This document shows positions 34,172 to 46,830 of a DNA stretch of 64,000 bases, one piece after another. The first letter of the stretch is position 1. The number at the start of each line of letters is the position of its first letter. The notes under the pieces were generated by a model. That model saw only the letters and a list, made by a program, of their open reading frames with translations. It was not told the origin of the DNA and ran no database searches. Both the position numbers and the translations under genes were made by a program. Source of the DNA: Isoperla grammatica (Eukaryota > Arthropoda > Insecta > Plecoptera > Perlodidae); NCBI GenBank assembly GCA_945910005.1, contig OX246745.1:6499091-6563090 (forward strand), given 5' to 3'.

Positions 34172-34880
34172 TCACTTATCTCCTTCTAGCTGTTATACTA
34201 TTCATTTTTAAGGAAAAACTTATAGGAAAGCGTATTTAGTTTACATGGCAATAGTCATCATAAAGGTTATTTCATAATTATAGACCCAGTAGTTTACTTG
34301 TTATAACAATTCACGGAAAAAATCGGAAAATGAGCAAAATTTCTTATTGTTCTCTCAACTTAAATTGTTGAAAAGCTAATGATCGGATTTTGACGAGAGT
34401 TTCTTTGGAACATGAACCAACAATGTGAGAAAATAAACAAATGAACTTTCTAGATAGAAAGTGCCCTGAACGAAAATTCATAGCATGCACTAACATGCAG
34501 GGTGCAGCGGTTGGACCCCAAAATCAGCGGTTTTGGCCGTGAAACTACGCACCCTGCATGTTAGTGCATGCTATGAATTTTCGTTCAGGGCACTTTCTAT
34601 CTAGAAAGTTTATTTGTTTATTTTCTTACATTGTTGGTACATGTTCCAAAGGAATTCTCGTCAAAATCCAATGATTAGTTTTTTAACAATTTAAGTTGAG
34701 AGAACAATAAGAAATTTTGCTCGTTTTCCGATTTTTTGCGTGAATTGTTATTACAAGTAAACTACTGGGTCTATAATTTTGAAATAACCTTTATGAGGAC
34801 TATTGGCATGTAAACTTAATCCCCTTTCCTATAAGTTTTTCCTTCAAAATGAATAGTATAAGAGCTAGAACGAGATTAGT
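34172..34880. repeat. About 700-bp palindrome with 330-bp arms
   Basis: The left arm (about 34172-34505) and right arm (about 34548-34880) are reverse complements with scattered mismatches. They are separated by about 40 bp. Each arm carries CTTTCTAGATAGAAAG, itself a palindrome, and GCATGCACTAACATGCAGGG or its complement. A lone related arm lies at 31210-31560. Confidence 0.9.
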
Positions 34881-35024
34881 ACCGCGTGGTTTGTGCGAGA
34901 ATCCGCAGACAGTTAGAGCGCTAGACCCGTTAGCTTAGGGATAATTTTATCCGCTAGGAGCGTATCGAAGTTTTGCGATCGCGAATAGAATGTGTCAGCA
35001 TGCGATTATCTCTATTCGAACCTG

Positions 35025-35323
35025 CCCAGGGACTGCTACCTTATCGTGGTGGGCAGGTTTGCGTGCTTTGTTGATCCCGAGAGATATGCCGGCGGAAGCG
35101 TATGCTTCTGGTAGGGCCACCCTAGCCGGACTGGTCGAGGAGGAGAAGTCAGACGAAGTGCAGTCCACACCCTAATCCCCTTCCCCCACGCGCCCTCCTA
35201 CTGGCCCCTTTCCTCCAAAGAGCCCCCAATTTCATCTTCATTATCACCCACTTATCGTCTTGATAAGCCAAGTTGCAAAAATATAAGACGTTAAACCCAA
35301 ATATCAATCAATCAACCTCTATT
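35025..35323 (+). mobile_element. Retroelement-like unit with (ATCA)n tail
   Basis: A GC-rich head (ACTGCTACCTTATCGTGGTG, then GGACTG...CAGTCC) is followed by a tail, AAGCCAAGTTGCAAAAATAT..GACGTTAAACCCAAATATCA, ending in ATCA repeats. The tail recurs at 42470-42780 and, inverted, at 41383-41450. A common 3' end plus a simple-repeat tail is typical of SINEs mobilised by one LINE. Confidence 0.6.
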
Positions 35324-37050
35324 CAAGGCGTCAGCAGTGCTCAAGCTATCCCGTGCAGTTAGAGACAAGTTGGTGCTCCGAAATAGCGGTTCTAGGGAAG
35401 CCTCTGTAATGAAGTGGGAGCTATGATTACTCTCATCTCTTCTCCAACCCTGATACTCATTGTCGGCTTCCTGACCGAATTTCCACAACCCACTCTGGCT
35501 GGATTCAGTAATGAAGCATTTCGAGTCGAGGACAGATAGTTTTAAGTGAGCACTCACTCACTCACGACATTGGTGTGATTGCTCATCCTCCAATCCTCCA
35601 ACGCAGATGCAATGTATATATAGGGCACGGTTAAGTTCGAGAAATATTATCAAAACGACTGTTTTATAATCATATCTCAAGAATACTTAACCCCCCCCCC
35701 CCCCCATTAACAAAAATAATGCCCCCCACCCCTTCCCCCCCTGTGATCGAGGTGAGTTACTTCACCTCAAATCGTTGTCTCAGGGTTACGTGTGGTGTGA
35801 TTTCGTTGTATGCATAGTGATAACTGATAAGGTAATAATCAGTACTAGCTGCAATGGTGTTTGGTATTACTGTGCATAATCCGTGACTTGTACAGCTTTA
35901 AGCTTAGCACAAGTGTAGGGACTTGACTTGACCAACGGATACCCATGTATGCTGGCGTATTGGCCGATGAGGTCTGGGTATAGTAGACCCCGATCCCTGC
36001 GTTCCAGGTCGAATCATGGCTTAACACATTTGAAATTTTACAAGGTTGTAGTTGAATATGAACTAAGTTTTCGAAACGTGTATCTTTTGATTAATTGGGA
36101 AATATATTTTTTTTTTTTTTTTTTACAAAAAAAATACGTTTTTTTAAGCAATAAAACATCAATTTTAAAAATTCTTTAAACGTAGCCTAATAACCGTAAT
36201 ATATTTTCTAGTTTGTGTGTGATAATTTGTTTTAAATGTACAAGTACTGGAGTCTTTATTTGTACTCTCTTAGGAACTATGCAACATTTTAGATACCTAC
36301 ATATGTTCACAGCTGACGATGCCAAATGACCGTCCTGTGCAGCCTTGAAGCGCCTTTGGTAGGGATTCCCGCGAAAATTATTATCATTCACCTGCACCAT
36401 CGTGGGAGAACCGTTATGCTTACTAGTTTTGCGGTGCACAAAAAGTATAAACATTTCCTTTTCACGGTCAGAATCCCACATTAAAACCGGAGATGTTCAG
36501 GCGAAGAGCGTGCGTCATAGGACCAACTCAAATGATAGGCCAACATACCCGTATAACTAAAACAACAAAAACAGTTGAATAAACTGCTTGCGGGACAGTC
36601 CTTGATATCAAGAACCATAACCGCCATTTAGTAGCACGAAATAACGACCTTCGATACGTCACAAGGCTCTGGATTCTTCTGTATAGATTCAGATTGATAA
36701 GTTTTTCATTTGAGAGCCTAGGTTTGAAGGCCGCGTGAGGTACTCGCTACACGACGTGCAAGTATTGCGTATTAGCGTAGACTGCCTAATACGCCTACTC
36801 CTGCCTGCGTTCACTGCACAAGAATAGCATTTGGTCATTGGGTTTTACACACTTGTTATTTGAAGATCACGAAGACGACAGTTTTACTTTTGTTTCTTAT
36901 CCCCTGTTTCAAAACTTTACGGACAGGTCATCTCTTTTTTAATTTCTTGAATTTATGTTGCCAATTTCGTAGAGCGGTTCCTTCGCCGTCATTGTCGACG
37001 AATTATACGAATTCGCTAAAAGGAGTTGTTATTATAGAGTACGGACGACT
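35324..37050. other. No gene; poly-C and poly-T tracts
   Basis: It contains 15 C at 35691-35705 and a T run near 36108-36124. A 101-codon minus ORF (36176-36481) is unrecognised. Confidence 0.4.
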
Positions 37051-37445
37051 GCATTAGTGCGAATCTCACTTGCGCGAAACCACCTTAGCGCGAAAGTCGC
37101 TCAGATGCAGTTTCGCGCAAATGCAAGTTCGCTCTAATGATGTTTCACTCAACTACAATTTCGTAATTGCGATATTTCGCTTCCCTTATTGTTATAGTCT
37201 TGTTTAATTAGTGCGAAACCTTATAAGTGTGCGAAACGATGTTAGCGTGAAATGTTGCTAGCGCGAAAACATCTCTAACCATACTAGAGCGGCACGCAAA
37301 ATTGTCGCTCGAGTCTGTTTCGCTTTTGTGATGTTTCGCGCAAGGAGGGATTCGCGCTAAGACATTTCTCACGATTCTCATTTGAGCGAAACCACGTAAG
37401 AGCTAAACTGTTTTTTCGCGCTAACGTGGTTTCGCGCAAGTAAGA
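37051..37445. repeat. Degenerate array of TTTCGCGC/GCGCGAAA motifs
   Basis: Seven exact copies of TTTCGCGC, on either strand, start at 37072, 37088, 37111, 37261, 37334, 37414 and 37430. Between them lie about ten near matches (GTGCGAAAC, AGCGTGAAA, ATTCGCGC). Many sit in a longer unit like TTAGCGCGAAA. The motif equals the E2F/DP consensus (TTTSGCGC), but no promoter or gene is visible beside it. A decayed minisatellite is the simplest reading. Confidence 0.75.
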
Positions 37446-38893
37446 ATTCCTCAAATGCAGCCACCCGTATAGAGGAACACATATAGCGCCATAGCTAGTC
37501 TCTCCCACAGACCGAAAGCTACAACAAAAACATTGACCATACTCTTCGAAACACTGAACACAAAACAGATCCATGTCTCATGTTTCATTGTGGGTACACA
37601 TAGTAGAAATACCTGCTTTGGTAACAACATCATTTATTGATCCCTACGGGTTAATCATAGCGTTGTTGTCACTTTGTTGACAATGCTATATATAGCAGGT
37701 TCTACACACTTTCAAGAAGGGTAGAGGAAAAATTCGGTGCTCCACGAAATTGGCAACAACTATTTTAATTTTTATTATGGTTATATTATTTATATATCCC
37801 ACTTCTACAATATGGTCTCTTTTCCTCCAAATACATGAATTATTTATTACATATAATTGTCTGCATCATTTCGGCAGTAAGCTTTCTAAAAAAAAAAAAT
37901 GCTATTTTACACAATACTCCAGAGAGGGCTATACTGATTAGACCCAGTCACATCCGACTAGCACACGTCAGCACATACCACATCCGTTCAGAGGAATTGT
38001 GGAAGGATGGGGGAGGAAGGGGGGGGGGGTAATTGGGGCTTCTTTTTATCTCTAACCGATATTGGCGTTTTAAGTATATTGGCCAATCAACTATTATCGT
38101 CCTCCCGTTAAAGCCAATACCTCGCCTCGCCGCACCCAATGTATATAGTCACCTCATACTTTGTCTACACAGTAGGCGCACTTTATCCCCGACTTCATTT
38201 TACTTTCAGTTTCAGTCAGGATGAAATATCTTTATTCAAACAGGATAATGTGTATTTAAATGGATGTTGCCAACAAAAACCTGTCGAGCTGGGCTGCTGA
38301 GCCATTAGTAGAAGTCAAACGTGTTTCATACATTCTGTACACACATGTTTATACCCCACGACCCGCATCCTCCGTTTTCAAACTCGAAATTGAGAAAGAA
38401 GGTGCAGAATAAACATTCCTTTGGATTTTGATTATAAAATAATTTTTCTTTAAACCTATACCACTTCTGACTTTCTCATCTTTCTTACTGTATAGGTACA
38501 TATTTCTTGTTTTATAAAATTATGAAGCTAACTTTGTTATTTTCTAAACCAACAATATTGTAATCTCATAAATGCTGTGTCTCCCCCTCTATGTCTCTAG
38601 AACTAATGTTAATGTTTTAATTGAACATCAATGTGGTTACATAACTGTATTTACTATTTATCATCCACATGGTTTAGTTCGTAATAAAATATAATATAGT
38701 TCAACTTCGTTGATTGTATTGTCTTTAGATGGCGATAGAATGATAAGTGATGCAATAGAATACAGGCAATATTCACTGAAGGTTGAAAGTATTGCATGGG
38801 GAATATGTTGATAATCCTCTGATAACAGTAATTATTGATTATTCCATATCAACTTGATCGTTGTAAGTGCAAGAGGGTTCGTACTCCAACAGA
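37446..38893. other. No gene recognised
   Basis: AT-rich, with an 11-G run near 38019-38029. Confidence 0.4.
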
Positions 38894-39005
38894 GATGGCT
38901 CAATGCTGGTGTTCGTAAAGCTACGCTAGCTAAGGTGGTTGCCTGTTCGAATCCCATCACTGACAACACTGACTGAAGGATTTCCCTCAGTCATATAGTG
39001 GGTCG
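38894..39005 (+). repeat. tRNA-derived SINE fragment
   Basis: An A-box-like GATGGCTCAATGCTGG is followed by a B box, GTTCGAATCCC, then CTGACTGAAGGATTTCCCTCAGTCA. The last motif is shared with the SINE at 63140-63290. Confidence 0.5.
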
Positions 39006-39564
39006 TCAGTAAAAACTAAAAAACATCTTGAAGGCACCATTTATTTTGTTAGATTACTATACCGTTATAAGAAAGCTAAAACGTTTTCCATTTTGTCTCA
39101 AATTGTTTTCAAACTAGTTTTTGTAATGTAGACGTAAGAAATGTGTTGAACATTTTCAGACCATACCATAAATAAATCGGTTTTGTTGAATTTGGATCTT
39201 TGTGCAGAATACTTTTAGTTTGATTCGCTTTTGGTACCATTTTTGCCTAATAACGTACCGTACGGGCAACATTCTCTGAAATAATTCCAAAAGTGATACA
39301 TTTTGGTGTGTGCTACTTTTTTGGGGGCTTTTTAAAACGATTTGGCCATAACAAATTTTTAACATAATCACGTATATTATTTCTCATTATTTCTCATTTT
39401 CCTGAACTTTAAAATTTTACTGTATAGCCACAAGTTTTTAAAAATAATCCAAACCCATATTTTAATATTGTTAAACTATCACTTTCAGCCATTGTTGTAT
39501 AATGTCAAAATGCTAAACAATGTTTAAGCAACAATGCTTCTGGCAACAATTAATGGCGTTTCCC

Positions 39565-39666
39565 AATGGCTGCACTGAGTGCGCACTGGTGCCTCTATTG
39601 CATTATTGTGTATTGTTGTTCTAATTGTTGAAGGCGCACTCAGTGCGGTCCAGTGCAGACATTGGA
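39565..39666. repeat. Short inverted repeat
   Basis: CCAATG.CTGCACT and GAGTGCGC recur inverted about 60 bp downstream. Possibly a small foldback element. Confidence 0.5.
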
Positions 39667-39960
39667 ATAAAACTACTCACCACAACAATTCAGAACTTAA
39701 ATATGTTTGTCATCAAATAAATCTATGTGTGGATTGTTCAGAAAACTCCAACAATAAAAAGTAAATAAATAATAAAAAGTGAAGATGGTAGGAATGTCAG
39801 TTAAATCGAAGTGTTCATGTAGTATTTATTATAGTGGGTTGATACCACGCATGCACTGTGTACGACCCACTTATTACAAGCCAAGGTCTCCCCTGTAGTT
39901 ATGTTCCACGCACGCCACTATACTTCCTCAATCCACGGCTTATTTATGCCACGCAGCGAG

Positions 39961-40000
39961 CCACAACCACAACCACAACCACAACCACAACCACAACCAC
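39961..40000. repeat. (CCACAA)n hexamer repeat
   Basis: Six to seven consecutive CCACAA units. Confidence 0.95.
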
Positions 40001-41382
40001 GACATTCGATACGCCACTAAAAATAAGGGTGCGTTAAGCAGACGGTCTGGTTTTTTCAGTAGAAGTTTTGTCACTCATTATTTTAATACATTTAGTGAGT
40101 AAATCAATGGCAGTGTACTTTCTTTGGCGTACACACTACACCAATTATCTACACCCATTTTTTATTTCAGTCCGGTTTTATACACAAGTTAAGTATACTA
40201 ATGTGGTAAAAGTTTGGCCCGGTAAGTATGATCGCAATTAACAATTGCATACTAATTGTATACTCGTACTGCACCTCCTAGGTTTACAGTTATACAATTA
40301 TAAATAATTAAAAACATCCATTATGCGAAGTGATTTCTTGTCCGTCGTCAGTCATAACTCTCATCCTTTCGGTTATTGGGTTCAGCATTGACGCACGTGA
40401 ACAAGACGCTGGATCACTTCTCTCCCGATGCTTCAGAAGTAATAGGTGCAAGTATTGAGAACACACATGTATTATTTATAGGCCTCACTACTACCAACGT
40501 AACTATAGTCTCATACCAACCTCAGATCCCTATGCACACTGTTTTAACGGAAATCTACAGATTCCGCACGTTCATTCACACATTCGTAAAGGCAAGTCTT
40601 CCGCTTAGACCCAGGATTACGATCACGGGATAAGGTTCTAACCCAAGCGCGTAAATTATACCTGTTTCAAGTATAGAACGGTAGGAGCTAGAAAATAAGA
40701 TAGTTAAGTTGGCTATTTAGACTCGGCTATTGCGTAAGCATGATACTACTTCCTTTGGGCACAGATTTATACCATTTCGATATTTCGCGGCAATTCAATT
40801 TTGACATTTTCTTATTTGAAATGATCAATCGTGCTCATTTTGTAAATAAATACTATTTCGGTTATACAGTCATTTCGGTGTTGTCGACTTTTACAAGTTT
40901 CACAGACTTTAATGATTGGTACTGGGGTGGTTTGAAAGGAATGTTCGAATGCTCTAAGGACTCAATTCCAGATTCTTGTAACAAACCCTGAGTCAGATTT
41001 GGCAGTGTCTGTTATCGAACCGGTGACCTCTGGAATGAGCCTCGTGCGTTATGACTTATCCACCTCTGTTGTATTGGTATAAATGTGAATATGATAGAAA
41101 GTAAGAGACATACGCTTGAGTGTCGTTTCTTGCGTCATATCCATCAGAGTAAATAAGATAGATTGTTGTAGTCGTATAAATTCGGTTATAGTGTAATATT
41201 TACCTCTATGTCCTATTCCCAGAACGGAATTCCTCAACAGCCGAGGTTGCGTTGTACGCAGTGCAAGTTGTAAAAGAAGTACGTCACAGCGCAGAGCAAC
41301 CATGACTGTCAAGTCATCTTTGGCCAAGGCTGCTCTGCCTTGCTATGCCCTCGTCGGCGAAGACTAAACGTGCAACTGGAAT
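40001..41382. other. No gene recognised
   Basis: ORFs at 40376-40633 and 40740-40991 are unrecognised. A minus-strand tRNA-like B box (complement of TTATCGAACCGG) lies near 41012. Confidence 0.4.
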
Positions 41383-41450
41383 ATTCGATGATGATGATAT
41401 TTGGTTTTTACGTCCCATATTTTTGCAACTTTGGCTAATTGATACGATGA
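41383..41450 (-). repeat. Inverted copy of the retroelement tail
   Basis: On the minus strand this reads AATTAGCCAAAGTTGC..AAATATGGGACGTAAAAACC ending in ATCATCATC, the tail also found at 35025-35323 and 42470-42780. Confidence 0.65.
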
Positions 41451-41924
41451 AGGGGTGAAATGCATCCATCCAAGTGACCTCCAATTATTTTGTCCTCGAA
41501 ATGAATAACCTAAAATCTAAATTAACATAAAGTACCGATTTTGAGAATCGCTAAAGTTAATAATTAAAACTAATAATTGTTGATACAGTGGGAATAGTAA
41601 CGTATTTGTTTGCACTGTCGTTGGAGGCGGCCAATATGGTTTGGAGCTGCCTACTACAAGGGATAGTGAATACTTTGCGGCAAAAAGGCATGATTGACCA
41701 TTTATCTTCTCTAATTACACCAAGAAATTCTTTTGAGGTTTGATTTTACAACTGTGTAAGTTGAAATTAAAAAACTATAGATTAACATTTGCAAAATGAG
41801 GTATAGTCTCGTCAAATTAACTTGCAAGGTGTTGTCGTCACGGATTATGTCATAGGGAAGTGACGCGTGTGACAACTACCAACCTAAATCTATAGTTGCA
41901 TCCCGTTCTCTTGCCTAAAGTATT

Positions 41925-41990
41925 TTAGTGGTAATATCGCTCGCCTGTTGTCAGACGTGGTGGGGTCGCATTCCATTCACGGTTGGTGCA
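41925..41990 (+). repeat. tRNA-like SINE head or pseudogene
   Basis: TTTTAGTGGTAATATCGCTC resembles the D-arm of a tRNA (Asp/Gly type), followed by a degenerate B box (GGTCGCATTCCATTC). No acceptor stem is seen. Confidence 0.35.
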
Positions 41991-42469
41991 GTCAATGCAG
42001 TGGACAATAACAATGCAGGTATCGGGAAATCCCGCGGTGAATACCGTTGAAATATACCGTGTGGAGCGACCGTCTCTTCTCAGAATTTTAGGAGACACTT
42101 TGCTTCTTACGGCATTCAACAGTATAACAGCCGTTACCCCGTTGTTGAATGAGGATTGACGCCCTTCGATTGATGCGAAGAAGTAAGACTGCACGTGCAA
42201 CACTCAACTCAACGTGCACGACCCTGAAGATGGGTTACCCGCCTGCCTTACACTGGGTCAACTAAGTGCAAACAAACAATCAAACACACCAGGAAAACAG
42301 ACTAACAGGTTTGACCTTTCAATATGATAATATTGTTGCGATTCAGAAATACGCTCAATGCCGATACCACTTGGATCTATTATTTTGTTGAAAGAGATAA
42401 ACCAACGCAGTAACCGAAAATGTTCAAGTATAACTCTATTGTTTCTGTTCACTGTATGTGCTGAACCGT

Positions 42470-42729
42470 CTCGGCCAGGGGTAGAATAGACCCAGAATGA
42501 CTCTGCTAGTCGTAAGAGGCGACGGCCCTTTTTCCCACTGTCCCACTGAAGATTTCTCCTCCCACTTGGCCCTGCCCTCATTGCTGGACTCACCTTATGA
42601 CGACCCCCGCAATGTGTATAATGGATCTGATTCGGACATGTGGCGTTTTTTCATCTTAATCTTCATATTTCATTCACTCATCGTCTCGACTAGCCAAAGT
42701 TGCACAAATATAGGACGTAAAACCCAAAT

Positions 42730-42778
<49 letters not shown>

Positions 42779-42780
42779 CT
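42470..42780 (+). mobile_element. SINE-like element with (TCA)n tail
   Basis: The head contains CTGCTAGTCGTAAGAGGCGA, wording I associate with invertebrate SINE domains. The 3' part GCCAAAGTTGCACAAATATA, then GGACGTAAAACCCAAATATCA, runs into (TCA)n at 42730-42778. Confidence 0.6.
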
Positions 42781-43268
42781 GTATGTGCTTGCCTAGCGCC
42801 ATCACTAGCATCAACATGTTACTGTACGTCGACATATTCTGCGGAACTCCAAATTTCTGTCGGTCAAAACTCCTTCGTAAGACATCCGCGTCCATGATAT
42901 TGATATTGATACCTACAAGAATCCTCTATATGTGATGTTCATGTGCCTCGGGCGCATCAATATGTCGTAATGATACATGACCATCAGTTATCACGTCACC
43001 TTGCAGGACACAGATGACAAAGATACTGTTTACTCGCGTTGTGTACCAACACACAGAACAATTCAACAGGCGCAAACTTTTCATCGTGAATATGCGAGAA
43101 CCACATTCTGTTTGCAAATCATAAAACTACCAGTGTCTAAAAGGAATTGACGTCAATGGTATTATTGTTTAGTCCAATTAACACTAATGCGCCTCTCGTA
43201 TTGTATTGTTGTTCTTTGAGTGATGCCTAGTTAATAATAGCGGTGACGAGATAAGGTCCGGTACTGGT

Positions 43269-43347
<79 letters not shown>

Positions 43348-44860
43348 AGTGGAAGGATATAATTTATTAGATTTTTCTAAATATCAGGATTATATTTGAT
43401 TTATTGTAGTAATTCACACCAAAGAACACAACAACGCAAAATTTTGCGATTAATTCATCTTATACCGGAAATATGTTATATTCGAAAAAACTGAGATATT
43501 TTGAAGAAACGTTTTAAAAAAATACGTTAATTTGCGCACTTATTGTATTTGCCGAAGAAAGACTGTTAAAATTCAAACTACCTCGAGAATAGAAGATTGC
43601 GAAAGCTGAATACGTGATCGCTGTACAATACATTTCAATAAAGTACAATACAACATATCTTTATTTTGTTGTTAATTGCAACATACAAAGTACAAACCAA
43701 AAATGGCGAGATTCAATTAGAAAAATCGTTCTTCTACCTAACCAAACAGCACACTGAATTAAGAAATAAGAAAAATAAGGTAAAGTTTCAATTTGACCAA
43801 GTAATGGATGTCTGTTTGTTTACCGATTTGGTGAAGCTAATAGCGTTGTTTTATGCTCCTCGAGATATTTTATTTTTACGACCTAACGATGCATTTTACA
43901 CCATAAACTGACACGTGTATGTAATGAAAATAGAAATAAAAATACAGTCATGGACAAGTTGTACTTTTATATAGCAAACATCAAGAAAAAATGGAATATC
44001 ATACTTGTTTCCGTACACAATTGGTTCTGTACACGAGAGAATGCGGATGGCTAATTTAATTACAGAACACTACATCTTAGAATTAGAGGGTATTATTTTA
44101 GTTTTAAGGTAAATGTTAGTGATTATGAAGGCAAGGTAGTGGCGTATGACGTACGTACGTAGGCCTACCTTGAACTTCGTATGTCGTCGTAATCAACTAG
44201 CCGTTGTCTTTGTCCCTCACAACTGAAGGTGACAAAGCACTTTGGTACTTCGGCACCAGCATCATTCTCAGATTGATTTACTGAACAAACAAATAGTAGT
44301 GTGTTGGTTGTGCTTACCCACGCGTTTCTTGCGCAGGTACATCATACATCATCGGACACCCGCCAACTGGTAAAAACCCGGGTCAATTCGATTTACTATA
44401 AAAATCCGGTTCAATATTAGCCCCAAAATAGCTAGTTTCTACACCAACCTCTGGTCCTTGTCTACTGTCCCATTTATGCACGCTGTGTCAACGATATTCA
44501 ACAGGTTTTTCTCTTAGGAGACGTATTTCCGTTTTCACGTGAAACTTAGAGGTAAATTACTCACGGATATTTCAAATCAGGTCATTCAATGGGATTCATT
44601 TCCTCGTTTGCAGTGACGTAAGTGCGAATAGTTTAATTGTTATTATTACTCGGGAATAAAAAGTGAACTGAGGCGACATGCAGACCTAGGACCGACAGTC
44701 GGTACAATTCACACCAGCAGGCGGACTCTGGGGTTATGCAGGACTAACGAGTATGTGTGTCTCGAAACATTACCTTTAAAACCCTTAGGCTATGGAGCCA
44801 ATTAAACAAAATGAGACAACGTACTCATAATGACAACAACAAAAACAATAACAACAACAA
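42781..44860. other. No gene; (TC)n microsatellite
   Basis: A CT microsatellite of about 72 bp at 43272-43343 and an ACGT palindromic run near 44151-44162. The 81-codon frame at 43666-43911 starts with TTG and is unrecognised. Confidence 0.45.
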
Positions 44861-44867
44861 TAACAAC

Positions 44868-45006
<139 letters not shown>

Positions 45007-45019
45007 TTATTAGCCCGTA

Positions 45020-45560
45020 CGTTAGGTATAAGGAAAGACCTGTCGAATATGAAACATTACTGAAGACAAACGCAAATTTTGGGCTACTTTAGCAACGTGA
45101 TAATATTTAAACGGAAACGTGTCATCTAATACCACGCCAAGGTACGTACTATATTTATTTACAAGTTTAATAGAGGAACACTGACACAATATTGAGTCAT
45201 AATGAATCAATATTGATTGAGTCATTTGAAACCATAAACTGCCCAATCGTATGTCTTAAACTCAACATACTGTGCAATTAAAGGTTATAATTTTTACATC
45301 ACACTTTGTTTGGTGAACGCTTACACATAATGTTTTTTTATATTTAGTACTAGTCCCATAATATCATAAAGCCATTTTTGAAATGTAAAAAAGTATTTCT
45401 TTAACAATGACAACGGAAGCTGTAGGCCATGATGTGCAACAACAATCACTGTGTCATCAGCATACAAGAATATTTTACAGTATTTGAACAAAATATAGTA
45501 TATAGTTGATATTAATTAGAAACAAGGTAGGACCTACTATAGATCCTTGAGGCACTCTCG
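45020..45560 (-). pseudogene. Decayed LINE reverse-transcriptase fragment
   Basis: On the minus strand, broken frames give VPQGSIVGPTLF-like wording (from about 45555), then YADDTVIVVAHHGLQL (about 45465), the catalytic YxDD box. KLVNKYSTYLGVVLDDTFPF follows (45180-45100), as in LINE polymerases after the active site. Stops and frame changes show it is dead. Confidence 0.65.
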
Positions 45561-45635
45561 GTGGTCGGAATCGAACCGGCGATCTCCCGAATGTGAGTCT
45601 TAAGTGTGACCAACGAGCCACCTACATTTTTCCGG
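45561..45635 (-). repeat. tRNA-derived SINE head
   Basis: On the minus strand, AGGTGGCTCGTTGGTCACAC (A box region) precedes GCCGGTTCGATTCCGACCAC (B box). It abuts the LINE fragment, so one may have inserted into the other. Confidence 0.5.
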
Positions 45636-46664
45636 TACATATAATCAATCTCAGAGAAGATGGGATGGTGCTAGGTTTAGCTACTCTTTATAATTCCAAA
45701 ACGTGTAAAACATAAACGAAAATGAATAAATATAAGAAACCATGACAGATCGTTTGGTAATGCCATGCAAGTGCAATTCAAGCCATGTTTTGAGGAAATC
45801 ACTATGAGAGAGAAATCCCTATTTTTCACTGAACAAGCTAGCATTATACCCTTATCCCCCCCCCCCCCCTCCCCCCGCCCCACTTCCCATCAACTTTCTG
45901 AGCAGCCTTATAAATGTTTGTCACAAATTGCATCGATATATTTCTAGTTGGATGGCGAAATTCTGTTTTCCGAGTGAAGGCAATGAATGACGCATATGTA
46001 TGTGTATGCTAACAAAACATTGAGTGTATACGGCTTCAGTTAACATCTCTTGTCAAGTTAACAATAGTGATGTAATGGACTCCGCTACTGTCCCCAGACA
46101 AAGAATCAGTTTTAACGCTTAGAATGATTCTTTATTCATTGTATTTCCGTACAGAATTTAATGCTCTATCTTTCATATGAATGTTTTTAAATAGTTTTTT
46201 TATTTTGAAAGTGTGTCACAAACGAATAACGAAAGCTGAATTTGTCATTAAAAAAATATATGCTATTTAAACTTATAATACTAACATCTATAAAATAGAT
46301 TATTCAATTGTCAAGGGAAGGATATCATAATATCTACTTCATTTTTGTTGTAGAGAGTAATTTTAAGAGTTAGAATTAATGTTTTACTGTGATTAGTGAT
46401 GTCTTGTAAAAGCTTAATAAAAATGTAGTTCAGTAAAAACTAAAACCAGGATGTAAAGATGTTTAAATATTACAATCGTTTACGTTGTTATTTTGAGAAT
46501 TAATTAAAGAATTTGAAACTAATCAATAATACCAAAATATCAACAGTATCGACAATAATATTTGAAACTGTTTTATTCACACAATAGTGGGACTATCGCA
46601 TTTCTCTACGAAGGTGGGAATACCTAAAACTGACTTTACGTTATCTGCCTGTCTTCATCTATAT
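45636..46664. other. No gene; poly-C tract
   Basis: Fourteen C at 45856-45869. Nothing else supported. Confidence 0.5.
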
Positions 46665-46830
46665 TAGGGGGTTTGGATAATTGGGAATGAATTCCCGAGC
46701 CACATGAGGAAATCCCGAGGAAATATACCTCCAGTCAGGAATACCGATAGTCGACATCGAATATGCGACTTTCCAAATCAGAGACTTTCGTCGTGTGTTA
46801 CTGTGTTACCGTTTGAGCCGCCTCTATTGG
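46665..46830 (-). mobile_element. tRNA-derived SINE
   Basis: On the minus strand, AGAGGCGGCTCAAACGG (A box), a degenerate B box TCGCATATTCGATGTC and CCTGACTGGAGGTATATTTC follow in the order seen in the SINEs at 53795 and 63140. Confidence 0.5.
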
